Made by a program: the position numbers and the translations under genes
The notes under the pieces: model-generated
Told to the model about the DNA's origin: nothing
What the model saw: only the letters and a program-made list of their open reading frames with translations
Databases searched by the model: none
Assembly (NCBI GenBank): GCA_030746775.1
Contig: JASLLZ010000014.1
Span: 1 to 46,601 of the forward strand
Direction: 5' to 3'
Source of the DNA: Rhodospirillales bacterium
GTDB lineage: Bacteria; Pseudomonadota; Alphaproteobacteria; Rhodospirillales; JASLLZ01
Length of the DNA: 46,601 nucleotides
In this document: piece by piece, positions 17,299 to 26,412 of the stretch
Layout of the letters: every line of letters starts with the position of its first letter
Position numbering within the stretch: position 1 is the stretch's first letter

Positions 17299-18150
17299 AT
17301 GGCCGCCCGCCAACCATTGAACGTCGAAACCCCGTCGGGCAAGGACGTTGCCTACGAAAATTTTCCCGTCGGCTCGTGGCTGTTGGCGCCATCGCTGCGA
17401 CCGCACGTCGCAGTATTTTACCAATTCGCCCGCGCCGCCGACGACATCGCCGACAACCCGGATCTGGACCCGGACGAGAAGATCGCCCGCCTGGACGGCT
17501 TCGAGGACGCCCTCCTGAGCCGGAGCGGCGGCGAAGCCCCGTTCGCCAAGGCCATCGCCATGCGCCAGAGCCTGGACCGCACCGGCGTTGCCCCCGACCA
17601 TTGCGTTCATCTTCTGGCCGCTTTCAAGCAGGACGCGGCCAAATCACGCTATGGCGACTGGGACGACCTGATGGGCTATTGCGCGCTTTCGGCGGCCTCG
17701 GTCGGACGCTATCTGTTGGACCTGCACGGCGGTTCGCGCGATGGCTATGGGCCGTCGGACAAGCTGTGCATGGCCTTGCAGGTCATCAACCACTTGCAGG
17801 ATTGCCAAGACGATTACCGAAGCCTCGACCGCGTCTATCTGCCCTTGGATTGGATGGGCGACGCCGGGGCATCGGTCGAGGACCTTGATGCCCCGGCGGC
17901 GAACGAGGCGTTGCGCGCCGTTTTCGACCGCACCCTCGCGGCCACCGAAGGGCTGCTGGCCGGGGCGCGGGTGCTGCCCGGCGGATTGGCGAGCCGGCGC
18001 CTGGCCATGGAATCGGCGGCTATCGTCAAGATCGCCGAGCGCCTGATCGGTCTTCTCGGACGGCACGACCCGCTGGCCAAACGAATTGTGCTGAACAAGC
18101 CAGACTATCTGTGGTGCTGTATTCGAGGCGCACTTTCGGCGTTGGTCTGA
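17299..18150 (+). CDS. hpnC: hydroxysqualene synthase HpnC
   Basis: A trans-isoprenyl diphosphate synthase-fold enzyme of 283 residues. In the HpnCDE route it converts presqualene diphosphate to hydroxysqualene. Both acidic clusters are present: ARAADDIAD (44-52) and NHLQDCQDDYR (164-174). The N-terminal ENFPVGSWLLAPSLRPHVAVFYQFAR is typical of HpnC rather than HpnD, as is the SRYGDWDDLMGYC segment. It starts at ATG 25 nt after the MlaC-like gene and is followed 4 nt later by hpnB, so it is part of the operon. No signal peptide; probably cytoplasmic and membrane-associated. Confidence 0.93.
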   Translation: MAARQPLNVETPSGKDVAYENFPVGSWLLAPSLRPHVAVFYQFARAADDIADNPDLDPDEKIARLDGFEDALLSRSGGEAPFAKAIAMRQSLDRTGVAPDHCVHLLAAFKQDAAKSRYGDWDDLMGYCALSAASVGRYLLDLHGGSRDGYGPSDKLCMALQVINHLQDCQDDYRSLDRVYLPLDWMGDAGASVEDLDAPAANEALRAVFDRTLAATEGLLAGARVLPGGLASRRLAMESAAIVKIAERLIGLLGRHDPLAKRIVLNKPDYLWCCIRGALSALV

Positions 18151-18154
18151 CCCG

Positions 18155-19327
18155 GTGATTGACCCCTTCCACATACTTGTCGGCGTATCCATAGCCGCAT
18201 GGCTGGGACTGTTCTTTTTCCGCGGCGGCTTTTGGCGCGCCGATCAATGGCTGGACGGCGACGGGGCGCCGCCGCAACCCTGGCCGCCGGTGGTGGCGGT
18301 AATTCCGGCGCGCGATGAAGCGCCAACCGTCGGGCGCGCCGTCGCTTCGTTGCTGGCCCAGGATTATCCCGGTCCGTTCTCGGTTGTCGTGGTCGATGAC
18401 GCCAGCCGGGATGGGACCGCCGACGCGGCGCGTGCGGCGGCAGCCGGCGACGGACGGCTCGTCGTTGCCGCTGCCGCGCCCTTGCCCGGGGGCTGGGTGG
18501 GTAAGCCGTGGGTCATGCGCCAGGGGTTGGAGGCGGCTTTCGGTGCCGAGCCGGAGGCGGTATACGTTCTGTTTACCGACGCCGATATCGAACACGACCC
18601 GCCGCTGCTGCGTCGGCTGGTGGCCAAGGCCGTGGGCGAGGACCTGGACCTGGTGTCTTTAATGGCGCTTCTGCGCTGCCGGAGTTTTTGGGAACGGCTT
18701 TTGGTTCCCGCCTTCGTCTTTTTTTTCCAGAAGCTCTATCCGTTTCCCCTGGTCAACGACCCAAAGCGGAGCCCGGCCGCCGCCGCCGGGGGATGCATGC
18801 TGGTGCGGCGAGGCGCCCTCGATCATGCCGGCGGGCTCGAAGCCATTCGCGATCGGCTCATCGACGACTGTGCCCTGGGGGCGCTTCTCAAGGTTCATGG
18901 GCCCATCTGGCTCGGCTTGACGCGTCGCGTCCGCAGCCTGCGTCCTTACGACCGGTTGGCGGATCTGTGGTCGACGGTGGCGCGCACCGCCTTCGCGCAG
19001 CTTGGCCATTCCTGGGTCTTTCTCATGGCAACAGTCCTTGCCATGGGCGTTGTTTATCTCATCCCGCCGCTGGCCGTCGTGATCGGATTGGTGGGGCGCG
19101 ATCCGTGGCTGGTGACGGCGGGACTGGCCGCATGGTTCATGATGGCATTCGCTTGCCGGGCGACTTTCGTCCTCTACGGCCGGCCGGCGGTCTCCACCCT
19201 CACTCTGCCCCTGGCGGCCCTTTTGTTCACCCTGATGACGATCGATTCGGCGCGCCGCCATTGCCTTGGCCGGGGTGGGACCTGGAAAGGGCGCCGCTAT
19301 GGGCCCGCAAACGCGGGCGACGGGTGA
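18155..19327 (+). CDS. hpnB: hopene-associated glycosyltransferase HpnB
   Basis: A GT2-type glycosyltransferase of 390 residues. An N-terminal membrane helix (8-24) is followed by the GT-A domain: VAVIPARDEAPTVGRAV, VVVDDASRDGTAD, FTDADIEH (the metal-binding DxD) and a later GCMLVRRGALDHAGG acceptor-site region. Two or three membrane helices sit at the C-terminus. HpnB is assumed to add or build a sugar on the hopanoid side chain; its exact reaction is not established. The GTG start lies 4 nt after the hpnC stop. Gene order C-B-D differs from the A-B-C-D order known in some genomes; hpnA is 8 kb away here. Confidence 0.9.
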   Translation: MIDPFHILVGVSIAAWLGLFFFRGGFWRADQWLDGDGAPPQPWPPVVAVIPARDEAPTVGRAVASLLAQDYPGPFSVVVVDDASRDGTADAARAAAAGDGRLVVAAAAPLPGGWVGKPWVMRQGLEAAFGAEPEAVYVLFTDADIEHDPPLLRRLVAKAVGEDLDLVSLMALLRCRSFWERLLVPAFVFFFQKLYPFPLVNDPKRSPAAAAGGCMLVRRGALDHAGGLEAIRDRLIDDCALGALLKVHGPIWLGLTRRVRSLRPYDRLADLWSTVARTAFAQLGHSWVFLMATVLAMGVVYLIPPLAVVIGLVGRDPWLVTAGLAAWFMMAFACRATFVLYGRPAVSTLTLPLAALLFTLMTIDSARRHCLGRGGTWKGRRYGPANAGDG

Positions 19328-19361
19328 CGCTGCGCCCTTCGTGGTGTATCCATTGAGGGAA

Positions 19362-20225
19362 ATGTCTATCGAGACAACCGCAAGCGCGCCGCCCGCTGCC
19401 CTGGCCTACGTTGAATCCGTGGTCAGGCGGTCGGGCTCATCCTTTTCAGCCGCCATGCGGCGTCTGCCCACCGATAAGCGCAATGCCATGTTCGCGGTCT
19501 ATGCCTTCTGCCGCCACGTCGATGATGTTGCCGACGAACCGGGCGAGGAGGCGGACAAACTGGCCCGCTTGGCCGAGTGGCGCGGCGAGATCGAAAATCT
19601 CTATGCCGGCCGTCCCCAACATCTCATCGCCCGGGCCCTGGCGGCGCCGGTCGTTCGCTTTGGCCTCGACAAGCAAGATTTCCTGGCCGTCATCGATGGC
19701 ATGGAGATGGATGCGGGCCGCAGCCTCAGGATTACCGACAGGCACCACCTGGGACTTTATTGCGATCGCGTCGCTTGCGCCGTGGGCCGACTCTCCAATC
19801 GCATCTTCGGCATCGATGACGAGACCGGAGCACGCCTCGCCCGGGCCCTTGGCGAAGCATTGCAGCTTACCAACATCTTGCGCGACGTCGACGAGGACGC
19901 CCGGAGCGACCGACTCTATCTCCCCCAGGACATGCTCAGGAAACACGGTATCACCGAGACAGATGCCGATGCCGTGCTTGCTCACCGCAATCTTCCCGAG
20001 GTGTGCGCCGAGGTGGCCGTCATCGCCCAGGGCCGCTTCGACGAGGCGGCCGCCTTGCTGGCCACCTGCGACCGGCGGCGGATGCGCCCCGCCATCATGA
20101 TGATGGAGGCCTACCGCCGGCTTTTTGTCGGGCTGTCGCGGCGCGGCTGGCACGACCTCGACCGGCCGGTGAAGGTGTCGTGGACGGAAAAAGTGTGGGT
20201 TATGCTTCGTTACGGACTGTTTTAG
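19362..20225 (+). CDS. hpnD: presqualene diphosphate synthase HpnD
   Basis: Condenses two farnesyl diphosphates to presqualene diphosphate, the first step of the HpnCDE squalene route. 287 residues. Two Asp-rich metal-binding motifs are visible: YAFCRHVDDVADE (47-59) and LTNILRDVDEDAR (169-181), plus the conserved RLYLPQDML following. Also GSSFSAAMRRLP near the N-terminus, characteristic of squalene/phytoene synthases. The ATG at 19362 follows GAGGGA closely; the upstream in-frame stretch overlaps the end of hpnB. The stop is 2 nt before the GTG chosen for hpnE. Confidence 0.94.
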   Translation: MSIETTASAPPAALAYVESVVRRSGSSFSAAMRRLPTDKRNAMFAVYAFCRHVDDVADEPGEEADKLARLAEWRGEIENLYAGRPQHLIARALAAPVVRFGLDKQDFLAVIDGMEMDAGRSLRITDRHHLGLYCDRVACAVGRLSNRIFGIDDETGARLARALGEALQLTNILRDVDEDARSDRLYLPQDMLRKHGITETDADAVLAHRNLPEVCAEVAVIAQGRFDEAAALLATCDRRRMRPAIMMMEAYRRLFVGLSRRGWHDLDRPVKVSWTEKVWVMLRYGLF

Positions 20226-20227
20226 GG

Positions 20228-21484
20228 GTGGCGGGCTCCGTTCACGTGGTCGGGGCCGGTGTAGCCGGGCTATCGTGCGCCGTGCGCCTGGCGCGGGCCG
20301 GGCGCCTGGTGCGCGTTTACGAGGCGGCGGGCCAGGCCGGCGGCCGCTGCCGATCGTTTCACGACGCGGCGCTGGACCGTCTTATCGACAACGGCAACCA
20401 CATGGTACTCAGCGGCAACCGCGCCGCCTTGGCCTATCTCGACGAGATTGGCGCCGCCGACAGCCTGGCCGGGCCGCCGCGCGCCGAGTTTCCCTTTCTT
20501 GATCTGGAAAGCGGTCTGGCTTGGACCCTGCGCCCCGGCGCCGGTTCAATCCCGTGGTGGATAATTTCGTCCCGCCGCCGGGTGCCCGATAGCCGGGCCG
20601 GCGATTACCTGCGCGGTCTCAGGTTGGCTTTCGCCGGCGCCGGAGCGACCGTCGCCGACTGCCTGGATGCCGGGCGCCCCCTTTACCGCCGCTTCTGGGA
20701 GCCGCTGGCGGTGGCGGTCCTCAATGCATTGGCCGACGAAGGTGCCGCCACCCTGTTGTGGCCGGTGCTGCGCGAGACCTTTGGGCGTGGCGAGGCCGCC
20801 TGCCGACCCCGCATCGCCGCCGCCGGGCTGTCCCGAAGTTTCGTCGATCCGGCCTTGTCGCTGTTGGGTGTGCTTGGCTGTCCGGTCCGCTTCAATGCCC
20901 GAGTGCGCGCCATGACCCTTGCCGGCGACCGGGTGACCGGCCTCGATATAGGCGGCGAGGCGATCGCTGTCGAGGCGTCGGACGCGGTCGTGCTGGCCGT
21001 GCCGCCGGCCGCCGCCGGCGGCTTGATTCCCGGCCTCGAGACACCGCGTGAAAGCCGGGCCATCGTCAATGGCCATTTTCGTCTCGAGCGCGAGTGGCCC
21101 GGCGTTTCCATCGTCGGACTGGTGGGCGGTGTCTCGCAGTGGCTCTTCCGGCGCGCCGATATCGCCTCGGTGACGGTCAGCGCCGCGGCAGCCCTGATCG
21201 ATAAATCCGCCGACGTCATTGCGGCGCGCCTGTGGCCCGAGGTCGCCCGTGCCCTCGAACTTGGCGACGCGCCCTTGCCTCCGTATAGAATCGTCAAGGA
21301 AAAAAGGGCCACCTTCGCCCAGGTGCCGGCCGAGGTGGCGCGGCGTCCCGGCACGCGGACGGCATGGCACAATTTATTTTTGGCCGGCGACTGGACCGGG
21401 ACCGGCTTGCCCGCCACCATCGAAGGCGCCGTGCGCTCCGGCCACGCCGCCGCCGCCGTTCTGTCCACCGGAGCAAACACTTGA
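20228..21484 (+). CDS. hpnE: hydroxysqualene dehydroxylase HpnE
   Basis: A flavoprotein of the amine-oxidase/phytoene-desaturase family that reductively removes the hydroxyl of hydroxysqualene to give squalene. An FAD-binding VHVVGAGVAGLSCAVRLA lies at 5-22, followed by YEAAGQAGGRC, and the C-terminal FAD motif LFLAGDWTGTGLPATIEGA is intact. The GTG at 20228 is chosen because only four residues precede the first beta strand, giving 418 residues, normal for HpnE; the frame is open further upstream but inside hpnD. It is 6 nt from the shc start and tightly coupled to hpnD. Confidence 0.94.
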   Translation: MAGSVHVVGAGVAGLSCAVRLARAGRLVRVYEAAGQAGGRCRSFHDAALDRLIDNGNHMVLSGNRAALAYLDEIGAADSLAGPPRAEFPFLDLESGLAWTLRPGAGSIPWWIISSRRRVPDSRAGDYLRGLRLAFAGAGATVADCLDAGRPLYRRFWEPLAVAVLNALADEGAATLLWPVLRETFGRGEAACRPRIAAAGLSRSFVDPALSLLGVLGCPVRFNARVRAMTLAGDRVTGLDIGGEAIAVEASDAVVLAVPPAAAGGLIPGLETPRESRAIVNGHFRLEREWPGVSIVGLVGGVSQWLFRRADIASVTVSAAAALIDKSADVIAARLWPEVARALELGDAPLPPYRIVKEKRATFAQVPAEVARRPGTRTAWHNLFLAGDWTGTGLPATIEGAVRSGHAAAAVLSTGANT

Positions 21485-21490
21485 CAAGCC

Positions 21491-23497
21491 ATGGTCATAG
21501 AAACGAAAACCGGCGGGCAGCGTCATATGGATGAACGAACTAACATAGCCCAACAAGTCGCCGAGCCGTGGGAGGCGGAACGGCCAGCCTCGGACGACGC
21601 CTTGGACGTGGCCATCGCCGAAGCGGTCGACGGGTTGGCGGAACGCCAGTACGACGACGGCCATTGGTCCTTCGAGCTTGAGGCGGACGCCACGATTCCG
21701 GCCGAGTACATCTTGCTCAACCATTACCTGGATCAGATCGACGATGCCGTCGAGGCCAAGCTGGCGGCCTACCTGCGGGCTACCCAAGGCAAACACGGCG
21801 GGTGGCCGCTCTATCACGACGGCGACTTCAACATGAGCGCCTCGGTAAAGGCCTACTATGCCCTCAAGCTGACCGGCGAGGACATCGGCGCTCCGCACAT
21901 GACATGGGCGCGCAGCGCTATTCGCAACCACGGCGGCCCGGCGCGCTGCAACGTGTTCACCCGCATTGCCCTGGCCCTTTTCGGGCAATTGCCATGGCGC
22001 GCCGTGCCGGTAACGCGGGCCGAGGTCATGCTGGCGCCCAAGTGGTTTCCCTTCCATATCGACAAGGTTTCCTATTGGTCGCGCACGGTAATGGTGCCGC
22101 TGACCGTGCTGACGGTGCTCAAGCCCAAAGCCCGCAACCCGCGCGGCATCGGTATCGAGGAACTGTTCGTCCGGCCGCCCGACGAAGAAGAACGCTACTT
22201 GACCAATCCCACCGGAACCTGGGTTGGCGAGGCCATGCTTGTGCTGGACCACATCGGCCGCGCCACCGAGCGCCTGTGGCCCAGATTCTTGGAGCGCAAG
22301 GCCATCGACAAGGCCATGGCCTGGGTCAAGGAACGCCTCAACGGAGAGGACGGCCTGGGCGGTATTTTCCCGGCCATGGCCAATACGCTGATGGCCTTCG
22401 ACGCGCTGGGTTACGCCCATGACGACCCCGATTTCGTTACCGCCCGCAAGGCGGTTGACAAGCTGTTGGTTGTGAACGGCGACATGGGGTACTGCCAACC
22501 CTGCCTGTCACCGGTCTGGGATACGTCCCTGGCCGCCCACGCGTTGATGGAGGCCGATCTTCCGGTCGATCGTCCGAACCTCGCGGCCGCCTGCGCCTGG
22601 CTGGTCGGGCGCCAAGTGCTGGACGTCAAGGGGGATTGGGAAGCCAACCGGGGGCATGTGCGTCCGGGGGGCTGGGCCTTCCAGTATAGGAACGACCACT
22701 ACCCCGATGTCGACGACACGGCGGTGGTGGCGATGGCGCTGCACCGGGCCGGAAATGGCGACTACCGCGAGGCCATTGAACGCGCCACCGAGTGGATCCT
22801 GGGCATGCAAAGCCGTAGCGGCGGCTGGGGCGCCTTCGACGCCGACAATGAACACGATTTCTTGCAGAATATTCCCTTCGCCGACCACGGGGCGTTGCTC
22901 GATCCGCCGACGGCGGATGTTTCGGCCCGTTGCTTGAGCATGCTGGCGCAACTGGGATTCGAGCGTCGGCATCCGGCGGTGACGCGGGCGCTCGACTACC
23001 TCAAGGGCGAGCAGGAGGAAAACGGTTCGTGGTTCGGGCGCTGGGGCAACAACTACGTCTATGGGACGTGGTCGGTGCTCAGTGCCTTGAACGCGGTCGG
23101 CGAGGACATGGAACAGCCTTTCGTCCGCCGGGCGGCCGACTGGCTGCGCTCATGCCAGCGTCCGGACGGCGGGTGGGGCGAGGACTGCGCCACCTATTGG
23201 CAGCACCGCCGCGACGAGGTCAAGGAGAGCACGCCCTCGCAAACCGCATGGGCGCTACTGGGCCTGATGGCGGCGGGCGAGGTGGATAGTGACAGCGTGC
23301 GCCGCGGCATCGACTACCTGCTGGCGGCGCCGCGCGAAAACGGCCGTTGGTCGGAGGAGTACTTTAACGCCGTCGGTTTTCCGCGAATATTTTATCTGCG
23401 TTATCACGGCTATTGCGCCTACTTCCCCTTGTGGGCCCTGGCCCGCTACCGCAACCTGTGCCGCGGCAACGATAAATTCACAAAATTCGGGATGTGA
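21491..23497 (+). CDS. shc: squalene-hopene cyclase
   Basis: Cyclises squalene to hopene/diplopterol, a monotopic membrane enzyme (also called HpnF). The catalytic acid motif DVDD is at 406-409 (YPDVDDTAVV). Several QW repeats are visible, for example GGWAFQ (393-398), QSRSGGWGAFD and QRPDGGWGEDC. 668 residues is a normal length. ATG at 21491 is taken; the in-frame ATG at 21527 after a purine-rich stretch is an alternative that loses 12 unconserved residues. It lies between hpnE (6 nt) and hpnG (no gap), so the core of the pathway is one operon. Confidence 0.97.
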   Translation: MVIETKTGGQRHMDERTNIAQQVAEPWEAERPASDDALDVAIAEAVDGLAERQYDDGHWSFELEADATIPAEYILLNHYLDQIDDAVEAKLAAYLRATQGKHGGWPLYHDGDFNMSASVKAYYALKLTGEDIGAPHMTWARSAIRNHGGPARCNVFTRIALALFGQLPWRAVPVTRAEVMLAPKWFPFHIDKVSYWSRTVMVPLTVLTVLKPKARNPRGIGIEELFVRPPDEEERYLTNPTGTWVGEAMLVLDHIGRATERLWPRFLERKAIDKAMAWVKERLNGEDGLGGIFPAMANTLMAFDALGYAHDDPDFVTARKAVDKLLVVNGDMGYCQPCLSPVWDTSLAAHALMEADLPVDRPNLAAACAWLVGRQVLDVKGDWEANRGHVRPGGWAFQYRNDHYPDVDDTAVVAMALHRAGNGDYREAIERATEWILGMQSRSGGWGAFDADNEHDFLQNIPFADHGALLDPPTADVSARCLSMLAQLGFERRHPAVTRALDYLKGEQEENGSWFGRWGNNYVYGTWSVLSALNAVGEDMEQPFVRRAADWLRSCQRPDGGWGEDCATYWQHRRDEVKESTPSQTAWALLGLMAAGEVDSDSVRRGIDYLLAAPRENGRWSEEYFNAVGFPRIFYLRYHGYCAYFPLWALARYRNLCRGNDKFTKFGM

Positions 23498-24181
23498 GTG
23501 GCGCGCCTCGGCGTCATCACCGGTCTGCTCAGCGAGCGGGATTGCCTGGCCGTCTTCGCCGCCGCCGACCGCCCCCCGACGCGGTGTGCCGGCATTGGCG
23601 CCGCCGCCGCCCGCAAGGCGTCCAGCGCTTTGATCGCCGAGGGGTGTACGGCGCTCCTCAGCCTGGGCATGGCGGGTGGGCTCGATCCGGACTTGAAAGC
23701 CGGCGACGTCGTGATCGCCAGGCGCATCGTCGGCGCCGACGGCCGGTCCTTCGCTACCGAGGAAACGTGGCGCAAGTCCCTGCTCGAAGTTGTGGCCGGC
23801 GACAGGGTGAGCATCGCGCCAATTGCCGACAGCGAAAGTGTGGTGACGTCGGTGGAGGCAAAGCAAGAACTTAGGCGGCGCACCGGAGCCGCCGTCGTCG
23901 ACATGGAGAGCATGGGCGTCGCCGAAGTCGCGGCGGAGGCGAGCGTTCCGTTCCTGGCCTTGCGCGCCGTCGCCGACAGCGCGGAATGCGCCCTTCCCGC
24001 GTGGCTTTTGCGTGGCGTCGGTGCCGATGGTGGCCTTCGTCCCCTGGCCGTGGCGGGTGGATTGTTGAGCCGGCCCTGGACATGGCCGGTCGTGGCCGGA
24101 TTGGCGCGCGACAGCCGGCGGGCGCGCGCCGGGCTACGCCGCGTCGCTATGTTGTCCGGACCCGCTTTCGGTCTCCGATAG
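23498..24181 (+). CDS. hpnG: hopanoid-associated nucleoside phosphorylase HpnG
   Basis: A 227-residue purine-nucleoside phosphorylase-fold protein that removes adenine from adenosylhopane made by HpnH, leading to ribosylhopane and then bacteriohopanetetrol. Features: VITGLLSERDCL at the start, LLSLGMAGGLDPDLKAGDVVIA (family loop) and VVDMESMGVAEVA, the ribose-binding MES motif of nucleoside phosphorylases. GTG start immediately after the shc stop. Its last 48 nt overlap the 3' end of hpnH on the opposite strand, so the two consecutive enzymes of the pathway are convergently transcribed. Confidence 0.92.
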   Translation: MARLGVITGLLSERDCLAVFAAADRPPTRCAGIGAAAARKASSALIAEGCTALLSLGMAGGLDPDLKAGDVVIARRIVGADGRSFATEETWRKSLLEVVAGDRVSIAPIADSESVVTSVEAKQELRRRTGAAVVDMESMGVAEVAAEASVPFLALRAVADSAECALPAWLLRGVGADGGLRPLAVAGGLLSRPWTWPVVAGLARDSRRARAGLRRVAMLSGPAFGLR

Positions 24182-25270
24182 CCGTTTCACCAATCCTTCG
24201 AACAGGTACTCGGCCGGGCGTTGATCGCCGAGTGGTATCTCGGGCGCCATCGGGGCCTCGGTCTCGTGGCCGCTCAACGCCACCCTAAGCGCTTTTAGCG
24301 GATGGGCTATGGTGTGGGTGACCGCCGTTGCCTCGTAACCGCAATGGACCATGCAGTCGGCGCATTTCTCGTAGTTGCCGGTGCCGTATGTGTCCCACGC
24401 CGTCTCTTCCATCAGCTCGCGAAAGGTCCGGGCATAGCCTTCGCTCAACAAATAACAGGGGCGTTGCCAGCCGAATATGTTGCGTGTCGGGTTACCCCAT
24501 GGGGTGCAGCGATACTCCTGGTTGCCGGCCAGGAAATCCATGAATAGCGTCGATTGGCTGAAGCGCCACTTGCGGCCCTTGCCAAGCCGAAAGACATCGC
24601 GGAACAATTGCTTGGTTTTGCGCCGGCCCAGGAAATGATCTTGATCGGGAGCGCGCTCGTAAGCATACCCGGGCGAGACCGTAATACCCTCCACACCCAG
24701 GTCATGGGTGGCGAAGTCGAAGAAGCCGGCGATCTCGGGCGCCGTCATCTGATCGAAGAGCGTGCAGTTTACGTTGACCCGAAAGCCCCGTTCGTGGGCC
24801 AATCGAATGGCCGAGACGGCGCGCTGGAAAACACCCTTTTGGTCGACGGCCCGGTCGTGGTGTTCCTCGGGGCCGTCCAGATGCACCGAAAACGTGAGGT
24901 AAGGCGTGGGTTGGAAGAGATCGAGTTTCTTTTCCAACAAGAGCGCGTTGGTGCACAGATAGACGAACTTCTTGCGTTCGATGATGCCTTCGACGATCTG
25001 ATCGATTTCCTTGTGCAGCAAGGGCTCGCCGCCGGGGATGGAGACCACCGGCGCACCGCACTCGTCCACCGCGTCGAGGCATTCGCGCAAGCTGAGACGC
25101 CGGTTGAGAATGTCGTCTTCATAGTCGATTTTGCCGCAGCCGGGGCAGGCAAGATTGCAACGGAACAGGGGTTCCAACATCAACACAAGGGGATACTTCT
25201 TCACCCCCTGCAGGCGTTTTTTTACGACGTAACCGCCGACGCGGATTTGTTGGATCAATGGAACGGCCAA
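24134..25270 (-). CDS. hpnH: adenosyl-hopene transferase HpnH (radical SAM)
   Basis: A radical SAM enzyme joining the 5'-deoxyadenosyl group to diploptene to give adenosylhopane, the first C35 hopanoid. The 4Fe-4S cluster motif is CNLACPGC (Cys38, 42, 45), followed by SIPGGEPLLH, the SAM-binding GGE. The C-terminal cysteines (RCTPWGNP, KCADCMVHCGYE) are family features. 378 residues. The ATG has an AGAGG about 6 nt upstream and lies 30 nt after ispH, its operon partner. The far C-terminus (SETESGSGQHSDAA) is low in conservation and coincides with the overlap with hpnG. Confidence 0.96.
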   Translation of the reverse strand: MAVPLIQQIRVGGYVVKKRLQGVKKYPLVLMLEPLFRCNLACPGCGKIDYEDDILNRRLSLRECLDAVDECGAPVVSIPGGEPLLHKEIDQIVEGIIERKKFVYLCTNALLLEKKLDLFQPTPYLTFSVHLDGPEEHHDRAVDQKGVFQRAVSAIRLAHERGFRVNVNCTLFDQMTAPEIAGFFDFATHDLGVEGITVSPGYAYERAPDQDHFLGRRKTKQLFRDVFRLGKGRKWRFSQSTLFMDFLAGNQEYRCTPWGNPTRNIFGWQRPCYLLSEGYARTFRELMEETAWDTYGTGNYEKCADCMVHCGYEATAVTHTIAHPLKALRVALSGHETEAPMAPEIPLGDQRPAEYLFEGLVKRLSETESGSGQHSDAA

Positions 25271-25300
25271 GGAAACCTCTGTCGTATCTGCGGGCTACTC

Positions 25301-26275
25301 TTAAGCCCGCTTGCGATTACCGCTATGGGTTTGAGTCAACTGCGGGGGCAGCTTGAACTGTACCCGCTCCTCGACTCCGGCAAATTCTTCGAAGGCGACG
25401 GCGCCAAGGTCGCCCAGTCGCCTGATCAACTCCTCGACCAATTCCTCGGGCGCCGAGGCGCCGGCAGTCAGGCCCACCGTGCGGACGCCGTCGAGCCACG
25501 ACGGGTCCAGACCATCGGCGTCATCGACGAGGTAACTGGGTATTCCCATCTGCGAGCCGATCTCTCGTAGGCGATTGGAGTTGGAACTGTTGCGCGCCCC
25601 CACAACGAGCAGGAGATCGACCTCGGCGGCCAACTGGCGCACCGCTTGCTGTCGATTTTGGGTGGCGTAGCAAATGTCCTTGACGTCGGGTCCGACGATG
25701 CCCGGAAAGCGTTTCTTCAACGCCTCGATCACGTCGCGGGTATCGTCGACGCTCAGCGTCGTCTGCGTCACATAGGCCAGCTTGTCCGGGTCGCGCACCG
25801 TCAGACGGGCCACGTCGTCCGCATTGGTGACCAAAAGGACGCCGCCCGGGATACGGCCCTGGGTGCCCTCGACCTCCGGATGGCCGGCGTGACCGATGAG
25901 GATGATCTGGCGATCCTTGCGTTCGTGGTGCTGTCCTTCCTTGTGGACCTTGGAGACGAGGGGACAGGTCGCGTCGATGACCGGCAAATTACGTTTCGTG
26001 GCCTCGTCCTCCACCGCTTGCGAGACACCGTGGGCGCTGAATATGGTGACGGCGTCATCGGGGACCTCGTTCAATTCCTCTACAAAGACCGCGCCCTTGG
26101 CGCGCAGAGATTCGACGACGCGCTTGTTGTGGACGATCTCATGGCGGACGTAGACCGGCGGCCCGTAAAGATCGAGGGCGCGCTCGACAATTTCGATCGC
26201 CCGTTCCACGCCGGCGCAAAAGCCGCGCGGCTTGGCCAGTATTACCCGCAAGTCCATCTGTTCCCGTTCGCCCAT
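25301..26275 (-). CDS. ispH: 4-hydroxy-3-methylbut-2-enyl diphosphate reductase
   Basis: The last MEP-pathway enzyme, making IPP and DMAPP for farnesyl diphosphate. The three cluster cysteines are in place: Cys20 (PRGFCAGV), Cys104 (DATCPLV) and Cys202 ([10 protein letters not shown]). The conserved His of [13 protein letters not shown] and the diphosphate-binding SSNSNRL are also present. 324 residues. The ATG at 26275 has AAGGA about 8 nt upstream; sequence further upstream in the same frame is antisense to the epimerase gene. It is co-transcribed with hpnH 30 nt downstream, linking precursor supply to hopanoid production. Confidence 0.96.
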   Translation of the reverse strand: MGEREQMDLRVILAKPRGFCAGVERAIEIVERALDLYGPPVYVRHEIVHNKRVVESLRAKGAVFVEELNEVPDDAVTIFSAHGVSQAVEDEATKRNLPVIDATCPLVSKVHKEGQHHERKDRQIILIGHAGHPEVEGTQGRIPGGVLLVTNADDVARLTVRDPDKLAYVTQTTLSVDDTRDVIEALKKRFPGIVGPDVKDICYATQNRQQAVRQLAAEVDLLLVVGARNSSNSNRLREIGSQMGIPSYLVDDADGLDPSWLDGVRTVGLTAGASAPEELVEELIRRLGDLGAVAFEEFAGVEERVQFKLPPQLTQTHSGNRKRA

Positions 26276-26412
26276 GTTGCGCTTCCTTGCCAGCCGTCCG
26301 TCGGCCAAGAGTAAGGGACTTTCGAGAGATTGGGAAAGGAAAGGTATCCGCAAGGTCTCTTGGCCGGGGCCTAGCGCGCCTTCAAGAGAACATAATAATC
26401 CCGGCCGACGGC

